Origin: Cryobacterium cryoconiti
GTDB lineage: Bacteria; Actinomycetota; Actinomycetes; Actinomycetales; Microbacteriaceae
Direction of reading: 5' to 3'
Assembly (NCBI RefSeq): GCF_004403065.1
Contig: NZ_SOHA01000005.1
Coordinates: 497,296-561,295, forward strand
Length of the DNA stretch: 64,000 nt
Shown here: piece after piece, positions 49,499 through 59,121 of the stretch
How the letters are laid out: every line of letters starts with the position of its first letter
How positions within the stretch are numbered: position 1 is the stretch's first letter
Notes under the pieces: generated by a model
Databases searched by the model: none
Told to the model about the DNA's origin: nothing
What the model saw: the letters and a program-made list of their open reading frames with translations, nothing else
Position numbers and translations under genes: made by a program

Positions 49499-49516
49499 CC
49501 AATAGCCAGTAGCCAA
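49491..49516. repeat. 12-bp direct repeat at the end of the DUF349 gene
   Basis: GCCAGTAGCCAA occurs at 49491-49502 and again at 49505-49516. The first copy spans the stop codon. It looks like a short local duplication. Confidence 0.85.
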
Positions 49517-49532
49517 CCATCCACAGCACGCC

Positions 49533-49562
49533 GAACGGGGATCTGTCCACAGATCCCCGTTC
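49533..49562 (+). terminator. Perfect 14-bp hairpin after the DUF349 gene
   Basis: GAACGGGGATCTGT and ACAGATCCCCGTTC form a perfect stem with only CC between them, 35 nt after the stop codon. There is no clear T run, so it may work as a bidirectional or factor-aided terminator. Confidence 0.7.
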
Positions 49563-49601
49563 TGCGTTCCGGTCGGCCGACCGTGGCCGCACGCTGTGTC
49601 G

Positions 49602-50204
49602 ATGACCTCGCGGCTGCGCTCAGTGCTCTCTTCCCGGGACCTTCCCCTCGCCGAGCTGTGCAGCGCCCGGCTCGATGGGGAACTCTTCAGCCTGGGCGAC
49701 TTCTGGTGCCCGGTCGACGAGATTGACGATGCCGCTCGGCGCGCCCGTGCCGCCGGACTGCTTCCATCGTCGCCGCGGGCGATCGCCGAGCGGATGACGG
49801 CGGCCTGGATCTACGGTCTGGCACCCGTGCCGCGCCGCCACCAATTCTGCGTGCAGGTTTCGGCACGGATGAAACTGGTGCCATCGCCGCGACTGCAGAT
49901 CCGCGAGCTCAGCTGTCCCTCGGACCAGCTTCAGAGCATCTCCGGCCTGCGCGTCACCCTGCCCCTGCGGACGGCCGTCGACCTGGCACGCTGGCCGCAT
50001 GACGACGCCGAGCCGGCCGACCCGGCAGGCGAACCCTTCCAGGCTGCCGTGGACCGGGTCCCGCTGATCGCGGCGCTCATCCGGTTCGCGGGCCACACCA
50101 CCGTCGAGCCCGCGCGCCGCCTGCTGGAGGCGCCCAACCTGCCGTTCAAGGCGCAGGCCCTCGCCCGGCTGGACGACGTGCAACGATATCTCGACACGTA
50201 CTAG
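49602..50204 (+). CDS. Hypothetical protein, AbiEi-like
   Basis: The 201-residue protein begins MTSRLRSVLSSRDLPLAELC. The early block FWCPVDEIDDAARRARAAGLLP and a middle Pro/Arg-rich part with LPLRTAVDLARW resemble the winged-helix and linker parts of AbiEi-type antitoxin-like proteins that are abundant in Microbacteriaceae, but no partner toxin gene is adjacent and the match is weak. A GTG two codons upstream (49596) is an alternative start. It converges with rel. Confidence 0.6.
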   Translation: MTSRLRSVLSSRDLPLAELCSARLDGELFSLGDFWCPVDEIDDAARRARAAGLLPSSPRAIAERMTAAWIYGLAPVPRRHQFCVQVSARMKLVPSPRLQIRELSCPSDQLQSISGLRVTLPLRTAVDLARWPHDDAEPADPAGEPFQAAVDRVPLIAALIRFAGHTTVEPARRLLEAPNLPFKAQALARLDDVQRYLDTY

Positions 50205-50228
50205 CGCGTCGGCACCGCGTGGTGCGGG

Positions 50229-52502
50229 TCAGCCGTCGTTGACGCGGTACACGTCGTACACGGCGTCGATCCGCCGCACGGCGTTCAGCACGCGGTCGAG
50301 GTGGGTGGTGTCCCCCATCTCGAAGACGAACCGGCTGATCGCGAGGCGATCGGTCGAGGTGTGCACCGTCGCCGACAGGATGTTGACGTGGTGCTCGGAC
50401 AGAACGCGGGTGACGTCGGAGAGCAGCCCGGACCGGTCGAGGGCTTCGATCTGAATCTGCACCAGGAAGAGGCTCTTGGACGTGGGCGCCCAATCGACCT
50501 CGATCATCCGTTCGGGCTCCTTGAGCAGGGACTGCACATTGCGGCAGGATGCCTGGTGCACGGACACACCGGCCCCGCGGGTGATGAACCCGACGACCTT
50601 GTCACCGGGAACGGGCGTGCAGCAGCGGGCGAGCTTCACCAGGATGTCGGGCGCACCGCGCACGAGGATTCCGGAGTCACTGTTTCGCAGCGTCTGCGTG
50701 CGGCCGTGGGGTGCGAAGGGAAGGTCGGTCGCGTCGCTCTCCTCGACGCTCTGCAACGTGGCGACGACCTTCTCCAGGACCGACTGCGTGGACACGTGGC
50801 CTTCGCCGACGGCCGCGTACAGCGCGGAGACGTCTTCGTACTTCATCACCGCGGCGACCTCGGCGAAGGAGTCCTGGTTCATCAGTTTCTGCAGCGGCAG
50901 GTTCTGCTTGCGCATGGCGCGGGCGATGGCATCCCGGCCCTGCTCGATCGCCTCGTCGCGGCGTTCCTTGGTGAACCACTGCCGGATCTTGTTGCGCGCC
51001 CGGGGGCTCTTGACGAAGTTCAGCCAGTCCTTGCTGGGTCCGGAGTCGGGGTTCTTCGAGGTGAAGACCTCTACGACGTCTCCGGTGAGAAGTGGGCTCT
51101 CGAGCGGCACCAGGCGGCCGTTGACCTTGGCGCCCATCGTGCGGTGCCCGACCTCGGTGTGCACCGCGTAGGCGAAGTCGACCGGGGTGGCGTCGGCAGG
51201 CAGGCCGATCACGCGACCCTTGGGTGTGAAGACGTAGACCTCTTTGGCGCCGATCTCGTACCGGAGCGAGTCGAGGAACTCCCCCGGGTCGGCCGTCTCG
51301 GCCTGCCAGTCCGAGATGTGCGCGAGCCACGCCATGTCGGTGTCGCTCTGCGGGCCGGGACCGGCGCTCTTACCGGTGGTCTGTTCCTTGTACTTCCAGT
51401 GCGAGGCCACACCGAACTCGGCACGCTGGTGCATCTCCTGCGTGCGGATCTGGATTTCCACCGCACGGCCGCTCGGGCCGAGGACCGTGGTGTGCAGGGA
51501 CTGGTACAGGTTGAACTTGGGGGTGGCGATGTAGTCCTTGAACCGGCCGGGCAGCGGAGTCCAGCGGGCATGGATGGCGCCGAGCACCGCGTAGCAGTCC
51601 CGCACCGAATTGACGAGCACCCGGATGCCGACCAGGTCGTAGATCTCGTCGAAGTCGCGGCCGCGCACGACCATCTTCTGGTAGATCGAGTAGTACTGCT
51701 TGGGTCGACCGGCCACCTTGCCCCGGATGCGAGCGGCCTTCAGGTCGTCGACGATCGAGTCGATGACGTGCTGCACGAACTCTTCCCGTTGGGGTGTGCG
51801 TTGTTTGACGAGGCTGTCGATCTCGGCGTAGAGCTTGGGGTACAGCACCGCGAAGGACAGGTCTTCGAGCTCCCATTTGATGGTTTGGATGCCCAGCCGG
51901 TGCGCGAGCGGGGCGTAGATCTCCAGGGTCTCGGTGGCTTTGCGCATCGCCGACTCGGCCGGAACGAAACCCCAGGTGCGCGCATTGTGCAGGCGGTCGG
52001 CGAGTTTGATGATCAGGACCCGGATGTCCTTCGACATCGCGACGATCATCTTGCGCACGGTCTCGGCCTGCGTGCTGTCGCCGTACTTGACCTTGTCGAG
52101 CTTGGTCACACCGTCGACGAGCATGGTGATCTCGTCACCGAAATCACCACGAAGCTGGTCAAGGGTGTACTCGGTGTCCTCGACGGTGTCGTGCAGCAGC
52201 GCGGCAGAGACGGTCTTCGGTCCGATGCCCAGATCCGCCAGGATCTGGGCGACTGCGACCGGATGCGTGATGTACGGCTCCCCGCTGCGCCGGAACTGCC
52301 CCTCATGGGCCTGTTCGGCAACGGAGTAGGCACGCTCGATGATCGACAGGTCCACCTTGGGGTGGTGCATCCGCAGGGTCTTCAGCAGCGTGTCGACGGC
52401 TCCGACAGGCTGGGCCCGGGAGAAGATCCGGGGCACCAGTCGCCGCAGTGACGCGGGCGGGAGCGGAGCCGGGGAGGCAGGCGGGGTTGTCAGCTCGGTC
52501 AC
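50229..52502 (-). CDS. rel: Bifunctional (p)ppGpp synthetase/hydrolase Rel
   Basis: Rel makes and degrades the stringent-response alarmone. The protein of about 757 residues has an HD hydrolase domain (ALLHDTVEDT, HD near 104-105), a synthetase domain (YDLVGIRVLV and the KYKEQTTG region), a TGS domain (VFTPKGRVIGLPADATPVDFAY) and a C-terminal ACT domain. Both enzyme domains look intact. I choose the GTG at 52502 because GGAGG lies 7 nt before it; a GTG at 52535 has a poorer site. It is transcribed after secF but behind a strong hairpin. Confidence 0.95.
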   Translation of the reverse strand: MTELTTPPASPAPLPPASLRRLVPRIFSRAQPVGAVDTLLKTLRMHHPKVDLSIIERAYSVAEQAHEGQFRRSGEPYITHPVAVAQILADLGIGPKTVSAALLHDTVEDTEYTLDQLRGDFGDEITMLVDGVTKLDKVKYGDSTQAETVRKMIVAMSKDIRVLIIKLADRLHNARTWGFVPAESAMRKATETLEIYAPLAHRLGIQTIKWELEDLSFAVLYPKLYAEIDSLVKQRTPQREEFVQHVIDSIVDDLKAARIRGKVAGRPKQYYSIYQKMVVRGRDFDEIYDLVGIRVLVNSVRDCYAVLGAIHARWTPLPGRFKDYIATPKFNLYQSLHTTVLGPSGRAVEIQIRTQEMHQRAEFGVASHWKYKEQTTGKSAGPGPQSDTDMAWLAHISDWQAETADPGEFLDSLRYEIGAKEVYVFTPKGRVIGLPADATPVDFAYAVHTEVGHRTMGAKVNGRLVPLESPLLTGDVVEVFTSKNPDSGPSKDWLNFVKSPRARNKIRQWFTKERRDEAIEQGRDAIARAMRKQNLPLQKLMNQDSFAEVAAVMKYEDVSALYAAVGEGHVSTQSVLEKVVATLQSVEESDATDLPFAPHGRTQTLRNSDSGILVRGAPDILVKLARCCTPVPGDKVVGFITRGAGVSVHQASCRNVQSLLKEPERMIEVDWAPTSKSLFLVQIQIEALDRSGLLSDVTRVLSEHHVNILSATVHTSTDRLAISRFVFEMGDTTHLDRVLNAVRRIDAVYDVYRVNDG

Positions 52503-52539
52503 CTGGTCGCCTCCATCCGTTTGATCAATTATCACTGCT

Positions 52540-52571
52540 CCCGGGCCGGTTGCTTACCACTCCGGCCCGGG
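52540..52571 (-). terminator. Hairpin between secF and rel
   Basis: CCCGGGCCGG and CCGGCCCGGG form a perfect 10-bp GC stem with a 12-nt loop, 18 nt after the secF stop. The strong stem suggests transcription termination of the thrS-to-secF series before rel, although no long T run follows. Confidence 0.6.
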
Positions 52572-52588
52572 CAGGACGAGTCTCGCTG

Positions 52589-53614
52589 TCAGGCCTCGAC
52601 CTGCTCGGCCACCTTCACAGAGCCGGCCTTCACAGAGCCGGCCTTCGCCCGCTGGGCGAGCACCTTCTGGTCGGCCCTCCGCACGGCCGGCTCCGCGGAG
52701 CGGATCTGAGCGTACAGCGGCGACGCGATGAAGATCGTCGAGTAGGCGCCGGCGATGATGCCGATCAGCAGGGCCAGCGAGATGTCCCGCAGGGTTCCGG
52801 CCCCGAGCACGAGGGTTCCGATGAAGAGGATCGAGGCCACCGGCAGCACCGCGACGACCGAGGTGTTGATCGAGCGCACCAAGGTCTGGTTGACCGCAAG
52901 GTTGACCGACTCGCCGAACGTGCGCGTCTCCGCACCGGGTTCGGTCGTGTTCTCACGGATCTTGTCGAAGACCACGACGGTGTCGTAGAGCGAGTAACCG
53001 AGGATGGTGAGGAATCCGATCACGGCCGCCGGGGTGATCTCGAACCCGGTGATGCCGTAGATACCGGCGGTGATGACGAGGTCGTGCATCAGCGCCGTCA
53101 TGGCCGCGAGCGACATCTTCCAGGTGCGGAAGTACAGGGCCATGCCGATGGCGGCGAGCACGAGGAAGATGAGGAGTCCGCGCAGGGCCTGACCGGTGAT
53201 GTCCTGGCCCCAGGTCGCGCCGATGAAGGAGGCGGTGACCTGTTCGATCGGCACCTCGAAGGCATCCGCCAGGGCGGCGCGCACCTCGCGGGTCTCGTCG
53301 CTGGTGAGCTGGTCGGTCTGTACCCGGATGCCGGTGGTGCTGACGCTGGTCACCTTCGGCGCGGCCAGCGGCACAACCTCGGTCACCGCGTCGGCGGCCG
53401 CGGCCTGGTCCTGCTCGGCCACATCGGAGATCTTGAACTCGGATCCTCCCGTGAATTCGATGCCGAAGACGAATCCGCCGCGCAGCTGGGGAACCACAAT
53501 GGCCACGAGGAGAGCCACCAGGGCGACCAGGTACCAGGTCTTGCGGCGTCCGACGATGTCGAACGAACGCTTACCGGTGTGCAGATCGTTGCCGAACTGG
53601 GCGAAGCTGGCCAT
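52589..53614 (-). CDS. secF: Protein translocase subunit SecF
   Basis: SecF works with SecD to use proton-motive force in late protein export. The 341-residue protein has six predicted membrane helices: one near residue 30, then a periplasmic domain with FTGGSEFKI, then five helices containing GYSLYDTVVVFDKIRENT. The C-terminal tail carries a tandem KAGSV duplication. The ATG at 53614 shares one base with the secD stop. Confidence 0.96.
   Translation of the reverse strand: MASFAQFGNDLHTGKRSFDIVGRRKTWYLVALVALLVAIVVPQLRGGFVFGIEFTGGSEFKISDVAEQDQAAAADAVTEVVPLAAPKVTSVSTTGIRVQTDQLTSDETREVRAALADAFEVPIEQVTASFIGATWGQDITGQALRGLLIFLVLAAIGMALYFRTWKMSLAAMTALMHDLVITAGIYGITGFEITPAAVIGFLTILGYSLYDTVVVFDKIRENTTEPGAETRTFGESVNLAVNQTLVRSINTSVVAVLPVASILFIGTLVLGAGTLRDISLALLIGIIAGAYSTIFIASPLYAQIRSAEPAVRRADQKVLAQRAKAGSVKAGSVKVAEQVEA
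52613..52642. repeat. 15-bp in-frame tandem duplication in the secF tail
   Basis: CTTCACAGAGCCGGC is present twice back to back, encoding KAGSVKAGSV at the cytoplasmic C-terminus of SecF. It preserves frame and is likely a recent duplication. Confidence 0.9.
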
Positions 53615-55350
53615 TAGGAATCCTTCCCATCGGTCGATCGATCCGTACTGGAACCGACGAGTTCTGCTGCCTTGCGTTCGGCGATGGTCTGGCGTTTGGC
53701 TGCCTCACGGCTGGCCGAGGACAGTTTGGCGGACGGCATGTCCGACGCCGTCTTGAACGTTGCCCGGCCGCGGTAGGCGGCGCCCAGTGCCCGCGGGTCG
53801 AGCCCACTGTACTTGTGACCCTCGTTGAAGAACCGGGTGCGCGCAAGCAGCTGGAGCATCGGGTGCGTGAAGAGCATGACGACGAGCACGTCGACCAGGG
53901 TGGTGAGTCCGAGGGTGAGGGCGAAGCCCTTCACATTGCCGACGGCGACGATGAACAGAACACCGGCCGCCAGGATGTTGACGGCGTCGGAGGCGAGGAT
54001 GGTGCGCAGGGCGCGCTTCCAGCCGGCTTCCACCGAGGACTCGAGCCCGCGGCCGTCCCGGAGTTCGTCACGCACACGCTCGAAGTAGACGATGAAGGAG
54101 TCCGCCGTGATGCCGATCGCGACGATCAGACCGGCGACGCCGGCCAGGGACAGGCGGTAGCCCTCCCGCCAGGACAGGATCGTGATCAACAGATAGGTGA
54201 TGACGGCGGCGACGGTGAGAGACGCGACCGTGACAAGCCCGAGCAGCCGGTATTGGATGAGCGAGTAGATCACGACCAGGATGAGGCCGATCAGACCGGC
54301 GATCAGGCCACCGGTGAGCTGGCTCGAGCCGAGGGTGGCGGAGATGGTGTCCTGGCTCTGCACCGTGAAGCTGATCGGCAGGGCGCCGAATTTGAGCTGG
54401 TCGGCGAGGGCCTTGGAGGAATCCTGGTCGAAGTTGCCGCTGATCTGCGCGTTGCCGTCGGTGATGACGGCGAGGGTGCGCGGGGCGGAGATGACGTTGC
54501 CGTCGAGCACGATCGCGAACTGGTTCTGAGCCCCGGTGAGTCCGCTCAGCCGCGTGCTGACCGTGGCGAAGTACTTCGCTCCCGTGCTGTCGAAGACGAT
54601 GTTGACGACCCATTCGCCGGTGGTGGCGCCGCTCTGGGTGGTCTGCTGGCCGTTGGTGGCGTCGGAGACGTTCTCACCGCTGACTTCCACCGGCCCGAGG
54701 ATGTACTTGATCGACCCGTCGGACTCGCAGGTGATCAGAGGCTCGTCGGCCGGGGCCACACTGGTGTTGTCGATCTTGCTGCAATCGAAGGCTTCGTACT
54801 CGGCCTGGAGAGCGGGAGTGATCCAGTTCAGGTCGCTCCCGTCGGTGGGAACCGCGGTGGGGGTGCTCTCCAGGCTGGGGTCGACCGTGGGCGCCGGGGC
54901 GGGCGTGGCCACACCGTCTTCGCCGATCACGTCTTCACCCACGGCTGCCACCGAGGGTGCTCCGGCGACGAGGACCGGCCGGAACTCGAGCTTGGCCGAG
55001 GACTCGATCCGGTTGATGGTGGCGTCGTCCGGCACACCGGGGATGGACACGACGATGTTCTGGCCGCCCTGGGTGTTGATCTCCGCTTCGGAGACTCCCG
55101 CCGAGTCGATGCGTTGCCGGATGATCTTCACGGCCTCGTTCAGCTGGTCCGAGGAGACGGACTGCCCGGTTTCGAGCTTCGGCGCGAGGATGATCTGCGT
55201 GCCACCCTCGAGGTCGAGGGCCAGCTTGGGCGTCCAGGATCCGCCGCCGGTGAGGACGCCGGCCGTGTTGAGCGCGATCAGGCCGACGATGATCACACCC
55301 AGCCACGTGAGGGAACGCCAGGCCTTCTTGGCCGGAGACGACTTTGCCAC
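53614..55350 (-). CDS. secD: Protein translocase subunit SecD
   Basis: SecD forms a complex with SecF and YajC that aids export through SecYEG. The 578-residue protein has one N-terminal helix, a large exported domain (LDLEGGTQIILAPK, then a Pro/Thr-rich insertion with two Cys in DCSK and TCESD), and five C-terminal helices with GIGITADSFIVYFERVRDEL-type signature. The GTG at 55350 is chosen from the family N-terminus (VAKSSPAKKAWRSL); its ribosome site is weak and an ATG at 55404 would start inside a hairpin. Confidence 0.92.
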   Translation of the reverse strand: MAKSSPAKKAWRSLTWLGVIIVGLIALNTAGVLTGGGSWTPKLALDLEGGTQIILAPKLETGQSVSSDQLNEAVKIIRQRIDSAGVSEAEINTQGGQNIVVSIPGVPDDATINRIESSAKLEFRPVLVAGAPSVAAVGEDVIGEDGVATPAPAPTVDPSLESTPTAVPTDGSDLNWITPALQAEYEAFDCSKIDNTSVAPADEPLITCESDGSIKYILGPVEVSGENVSDATNGQQTTQSGATTGEWVVNIVFDSTGAKYFATVSTRLSGLTGAQNQFAIVLDGNVISAPRTLAVITDGNAQISGNFDQDSSKALADQLKFGALPISFTVQSQDTISATLGSSQLTGGLIAGLIGLILVVIYSLIQYRLLGLVTVASLTVAAVITYLLITILSWREGYRLSLAGVAGLIVAIGITADSFIVYFERVRDELRDGRGLESSVEAGWKRALRTILASDAVNILAAGVLFIVAVGNVKGFALTLGLTTLVDVLVVMLFTHPMLQLLARTRFFNEGHKYSGLDPRALGAAYRGRATFKTASDMPSAKLSSASREAAKRQTIAERKAAELVGSSTDRSTDGKDS

Positions 55351-55380
55351 CAGAGAACTCAGCTTTCTATGCTCATGCTC

Positions 55381-55404
55381 ATGCCCGCGCCGAGGCGCGG
55401 GCAT
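55381..55404 (-). other. GC-rich hairpin between yajC and secD
   Basis: ATGCCCGCGCC and GGCGCGGGCAT form a perfect 11-bp stem with a 2-nt loop in the yajC-secD gap. There is no T run. It may tune secD expression relative to yajC. Confidence 0.5.
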
Positions 55405-55417
55405 GGAGAGGGATTGG

Positions 55418-55804
55418 TTACGCGTCGCCCTTTTTGGGCTCGTCGTCGGTGTCTGCGATGCGCTGGCCGAAGTCGGGCTCGCCCATGACGGTGGCGTTGT
55501 CCTGGTTCAGTTCGGCGACACCCTCATCTTCAGGCTCGGCCACGATCGGTTCGACGACACGGGCGATGGTCTGACGGTGCAGCTGAACGACGGTGCCCGG
55601 AGCGATCTCAAGGGCGACCTTGTTCGCTTCTTCATCGATCGCGATGATCGTGCCGTACAGGCCGAAGTTGGTCATCACGTCGGCTCCGACGACCATCTGG
55701 GACTGCAGTGCAGCCTGATCCTTCTGGCGCTTGCGGCTGTTGCGGAACATGAAGAACACGAGCGCCGCGAGAACGGCGAGCATGACAAGAGTCAACGGAT
55801 CCAT
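55418..55804 (-). CDS. yajC: Preprotein translocase accessory subunit YajC
   Basis: YajC is a small accessory membrane protein of the SecDF complex. The 128-residue protein begins MDPLTLVMLAVLAALVFFMFRN, a single membrane anchor, followed by RKRQKDQAALQSQM and GADVMTNFGLYGTIIAID, the family core. A long acidic tail follows residue 85. The ATG at 55804 gives the family N-terminus. Confidence 0.94.
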   Translation of the reverse strand: MDPLTLVMLAVLAALVFFMFRNSRKRQKDQAALQSQMVVGADVMTNFGLYGTIIAIDEEANKVALEIAPGTVVQLHRQTIARVVEPIVAEPEDEGVAELNQDNATVMGEPDFGQRIADTDDEPKKGDA

Positions 55805-55850
55805 AAAACTGTGAACCTTCCGGTAGCGGCACGAGGGCCGAAGTCTGTGC

Positions 55851-55876
55851 GTGCCGGTTCCGGGGGGAACCCGCAC
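55851..55876 (-). terminator. Hairpin between ruvB and yajC
   Basis: GTGCCGGTTCC and GGAACCCGCAC pair with one mismatch around GGGG, 28 nt after the ruvB stop on the minus strand. No T run is present. It could separate ruvCAB expression from yajC-secD-secF. Confidence 0.45.
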
Positions 55877-55903
55877 GAATGGTTCTAGGCGAACCAACTC
55901 GAA

Positions 55904-56971
55904 TTATAGGTCATCCAGCATAAGAGGCACTGGCGGCCCGCCTGCCTGAGGTGCGCTCAGGCCGAAATGCCGCCACGCCTCCGGGGTGGCCACGCGTCCA
56001 CGCGGGGTGCGCATCAGAAAACCGATTCGCACGAGGAACGGCTCCACGACTGCCTCGATGGTCTCGGACTCCTCGCCCACGGAGACCGCCAGGGTGTTGA
56101 GACCCACCGGTCCTCCCCCAAAACGGGTCAGGATGATGCGCATCACCTCCCGGTCGAGCCGGTCGAGGCCGATGGCGTCCACGTCGTAGAGCTCGAGGGC
56201 GGCGTGAACGGCGGCGAGATCGGCGTCTCCCCCGTGCACCAGCGCATAGTCGCGAACCCGTCGGAGGAGACGGTTGGCGATTCGCGGCGTGCCGCGGCAG
56301 CGGCCGGCGATCTCGGCCAAGGCCTCCTTCTCGATGACGAGGTCGAGCAGCTTGGCGGCGCGACCGAGGACCTGTTCGAGTTCGTGGTCGGCGTAGAACT
56401 CCAGGTGGGCGGTGAAACCGAACCGGTCGCGAAGCGGGTTGGGCAGCAGCCCGGACCGGGTGGTGGCACCCACGAGGGTGAACGGCGCCAGGTCGAGCGG
56501 CACGGAGGTGGCTCCGGCACCCTTGCCGACCATGATGTCGATACGGAAGTCTTCCATGGCCAGGTAGAGCATTTCCTCGGCGGAACGGGCCATCCGGTGG
56601 ATCTCGTCGATGAAGAGCACCTCCCCCGGCACCAGCGATGAGAGCACGGCTGCGAGGTCGCCCGCGTGCTGGATGGCCGGGCCGCTGGACATCCGTAACG
56701 GTCGGTTGCCCTCATAGGCGATGATCATGGCGAGGGTGGTCTTGCCGAGCCCGGGCGGGCCCGCGAGGAGGATGTGATCGGGGGTGCGGCTCTGCATGGT
56801 GGCCGCCGTCAGCAGCAGCTGGAGTTGACCGCGCACCTTCTGCTGGCCGACGAACTCGCCCAGGCTGCGCGGTCGCAAGGCCCCCTCGAAGGCCAGTTCG
56901 GCGTCGCCTTCGAGTTCCGGCCGGGTCAGTTCAACGCCGGGGTCGCCCGCCAGGCCCTGCGCGCCGCTCAC
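55904..56971 (-). CDS. ruvB: Holliday junction helicase motor RuvB
   Basis: RuvB is the AAA+ motor driving Holliday junction branch migration with RuvA. The 355 residues contain Walker [10 protein letters not shown], Walker B FIDEIHRM, the ATTRSG sensor loop and the C-terminal winged helix with [14 protein letters not shown]. The GTG at 56971 overlaps the ruvA stop by 4 nt. Confidence 0.97.
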   Translation of the reverse strand: MSGAQGLAGDPGVELTRPELEGDAELAFEGALRPRSLGEFVGQQKVRGQLQLLLTAATMQSRTPDHILLAGPPGLGKTTLAMIIAYEGNRPLRMSSGPAIQHAGDLAAVLSSLVPGEVLFIDEIHRMARSAEEMLYLAMEDFRIDIMVGKGAGATSVPLDLAPFTLVGATTRSGLLPNPLRDRFGFTAHLEFYADHELEQVLGRAAKLLDLVIEKEALAEIAGRCRGTPRIANRLLRRVRDYALVHGGDADLAAVHAALELYDVDAIGLDRLDREVMRIILTRFGGGPVGLNTLAVSVGEESETIEAVVEPFLVRIGFLMRTPRGRVATPEAWRHFGLSAPQAGGPPVPLMLDDL

Positions 56972-57591
56972 GCGCGACGCTCCGATGCCTGCTGGGCCGG
57001 TCCGAGTCGGGCCAGAACCAGGCGGAGCAGGGCGGCCACACCGATCAGCTCTGGTTCGTTCGACTCGGCGAGGGTCTCCTCGACGGCCTGCGCGGCCACC
57101 TTCTCCGACCAGCCGAGACCGATCAGAGCCGCCTGCACATTCGCCGAAGCGCTCGTGGGCGCCGGGCGGGAGGCTGCCGCGGCCGTGGTCGTGACGAAGA
57201 CCTTGCCGGCCAGCGACAGCACGATCAGTTTCGCCGTCTTCGGGCCGATGCCGCTGACCTTGCGGAAGGCGCCGTCGTCTTCGGACGAGACGGCTTGGGC
57301 GATCTGGCTGGGGCTGAGCACCGCCAGCACGCCGAGGGCAGATTTCGGCCCGACCCCGGTCACGCCGACCAGGAGTTCGAAGACCTCGAGTTCATCTGCG
57401 GCCGGAAAGCCGTAGAGCGTGAGCGAGTCTTCGCGCACGATCAGCGTGGTGGAGAGCAGCGCTTCGGTGCCGACGCGGAGGCTCAGGGCGGTCGTCGGGG
57501 TGACCTGCACAGCGAGGCCGACTCCCCCGACCTCGATCACCGCCACGGAACCCAGGGCAGACAGGACAAGGCCACGTACGGAAGCAATCAC
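56968..57591 (-). CDS. ruvA: Holliday junction DNA-binding subunit RuvA
   Basis: RuvA holds the four-way junction for RuvB. The 207-residue protein has the OB-fold N-domain ([13 protein letters not shown]), helix-hairpin-helix motifs ([14 protein letters not shown] and [19 protein letters not shown]) and the C-terminal RuvB-contact domain from about 150. The GTG at 57591 overlaps the ruvC stop. Confidence 0.96.
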   Translation of the reverse strand: MIASVRGLVLSALGSVAVIEVGGVGLAVQVTPTTALSLRVGTEALLSTTLIVREDSLTLYGFPAADELEVFELLVGVTGVGPKSALGVLAVLSPSQIAQAVSSEDDGAFRKVSGIGPKTAKLIVLSLAGKVFVTTTAAAASRPAPTSASANVQAALIGLGWSEKVAAQAVEETLAESNEPELIGVAALLRLVLARLGPAQQASERRA

Positions 57592-58190
57592 CGCTTCAGA
57601 CTACGGGGCACCGACGACACCGCGCTGCGCTCGGCGGCGCGCCACGCCTTCTGGGCCGGCGTCAGGATGCCGGGTGCGACGTCGGCGGCCGTGGGCAGGG
57701 TGCCGCCGGAGGCACCGGTGCGCCACGCGTGGCAGATGGCGATGGCCAGGGCGTCCGCGGCATCCGCCGGCTTGGGTACCTCGGTCAGGCCCAGCACCCG
57801 CGCGACCATGAGGCCGACCTGGGCCTTGTCCGCGGAACCGTACCCGGTGATGGCGGCCTTGACCTCGCTCGGGGTGTGCAGGGTGACGGTGAGTCCGCGC
57901 TGCGCCGCGAGGAGCAGGGCGACGCCGCTGATCTGGGCCGTTCCCATCACCGTGCTGACGTTGTTCTGGGCGAAGACCCGCTCGATGGCGACGACGGCAG
58001 GCTGGTGGCGGTCGAGCATGTCTTCCAGGCCCCGGCTGATCAGCAGCAACCGCTGCTCGAGGGGCAGGTCGGGCGAGCTGCGCAGCACGGTCACGTCGAC
58101 GAGCGTCGCGGAACGGTTGCCGGCGACGTCGACGATGCCCACCCCGCAGCGGGTCAGCCCGGGATCGATGCCCAGAACCCGGACTGACAC
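57588..58190 (-). CDS. ruvC: Holliday junction resolvase RuvC
   Basis: RuvC cleaves Holliday junctions symmetrically. The 200-residue protein has the catalytic acidic residues in [25 protein letters not shown] and [15 protein letters not shown] choose the GTG at 58190, 4 nt after the yebC stop, since the longer frame upstream is a shadow of yebC. The C-terminal 30 residues are less conserved. Confidence 0.94.
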   Translation of the reverse strand: MSVRVLGIDPGLTRCGVGIVDVAGNRSATLVDVTVLRSSPDLPLEQRLLLISRGLEDMLDRHQPAVVAIERVFAQNNVSTVMGTAQISGVALLLAAQRGLTVTLHTPSEVKAAITGYGSADKAQVGLMVARVLGLTEVPKPADAADALAIAICHAWRTGASGGTLPTAADVAPGILTPAQKAWRAAERSAVSSVPRSLKR

Positions 58191-58194
58191 CGCG

Positions 58195-58959
58195 TTACTC
58201 GGCTTCGGCCTGAAGCTCCGCGATGACCTCGGGCGACACGTCGTAGTTGCTGTAGATGTTCTGCACGTCATCGAGCTCTTCGAGGGCGTCGATCAGCCGG
58301 AAGACCTTGCGGGCGGTCTCGGCGTCGACCTCGACCTTGAGCTGGGGCACGAAGGCGATGTCGGCGGAGTCGTAGTCGATTCCCGCCGTCTGCAGGGCGG
58401 TGCGGGTCGCGACGAGGTCGTGCGCTTCGCTGAAGACCTCGAATTTCTCCCCGTCGTCGACGACCTCTTCGGCACCCGCGTCGAGCACGGCGAGGAGCAC
58501 GTCGTCTTCGGTGAGGGCGTTGCTCTTCGGCACGACGACGATGCCCTTGCGGTGGAAGTTGTACGCAACACTGCCCGGGTCGGCCATGTTGCCGCCGTTG
58601 CGGGACATGGTGGTGCGCACCTCGGCGGCCGCGCGGTTCTTGTTGTCGGTCAGACACTCGATCATCACGGCGACGCCGTGCGCGGCGTAGCCCTCGTACA
58701 TGATGGTCGTGTAGTCGACAACTTCGCCGGACAGTCCGGCGCCGCGCTTGACGGCACGATCGATGTTGTCATTGGGAACAGAGGTCTTCTTGGCCTTCTG
58801 GATCGCGTCGACCAGGGTCGGGTTCCCGGAGAGGTCGGCGCCGCCCATGCGGGCCGCGACTTCGATGTTCTTGATCAGCTTGGCGAAGGCCTTGGCCCGA
58901 CGCGAGTCGGTGACCGCCTTCTGGTGCTTCGTTGTCGCCCACTTGGAATGTCCGGACAT
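58195..58959 (-). CDS. yebC: YebC/PmpR family protein
   Basis: YebC proteins are annotated as transcriptional regulators, and some act on ribosomes stalled at proline stretches. The 254 residues begin [18 protein letters not shown] and include [18 protein letters not shown], both characteristic. The ATG at 58959 follows GGGAG; upstream sequence is not family-like. A 162-nt gap with tandem repeats lies upstream, so it may start its own transcript with ruvCAB. Confidence 0.95.
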   Translation of the reverse strand: MSGHSKWATTKHQKAVTDSRRAKAFAKLIKNIEVAARMGGADLSGNPTLVDAIQKAKKTSVPNDNIDRAVKRGAGLSGEVVDYTTIMYEGYAAHGVAVMIECLTDNKNRAAAEVRTTMSRNGGNMADPGSVAYNFHRKGIVVVPKSNALTEDDVLLAVLDAGAEEVVDDGEKFEVFSEAHDLVATRTALQTAGIDYDSADIAFVPQLKVEVDAETARKVFRLIDALEELDDVQNIYSNYDVSPEVIAELQAEAE

Positions 58960-58975
58960 GAATCTCCCGTTGTCT

Positions 58976-59013
58976 TTGGCTGTCGTGACTTGGCTGTCGT
59001 GACTTGGCTGTCG
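58976..59013. repeat. 14-bp tandem repeat, 2.7 copies, upstream of yebC
   Basis: TTGGCTGTCGTGAC occurs at 58976-58989 and 58990-59003, followed by a 10-bp partial copy. A second, looser repeat CTGGTCGCTGCAC appears twice between about 59038 and 59073. Together they fill most of the yebC upstream region. Confidence 0.88.
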
Positions 59014-59121
59014 ATTGGCGCCGGGGTGCTCGCTGCCGCTGGTCGCTGCACTGCTGTGCCACTGGTCGCTGCACCTTGGAGTGCGCCCCATTCTAACCCG
59101 CGATGCCTGATGGGACGGGCT

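Noticed and set aside
49602..50204. Type IV toxin-antitoxin system
   Set aside because: Only a weak AbiEi-like resemblance is seen and there is no neighbouring nucleotidyltransferase toxin gene.
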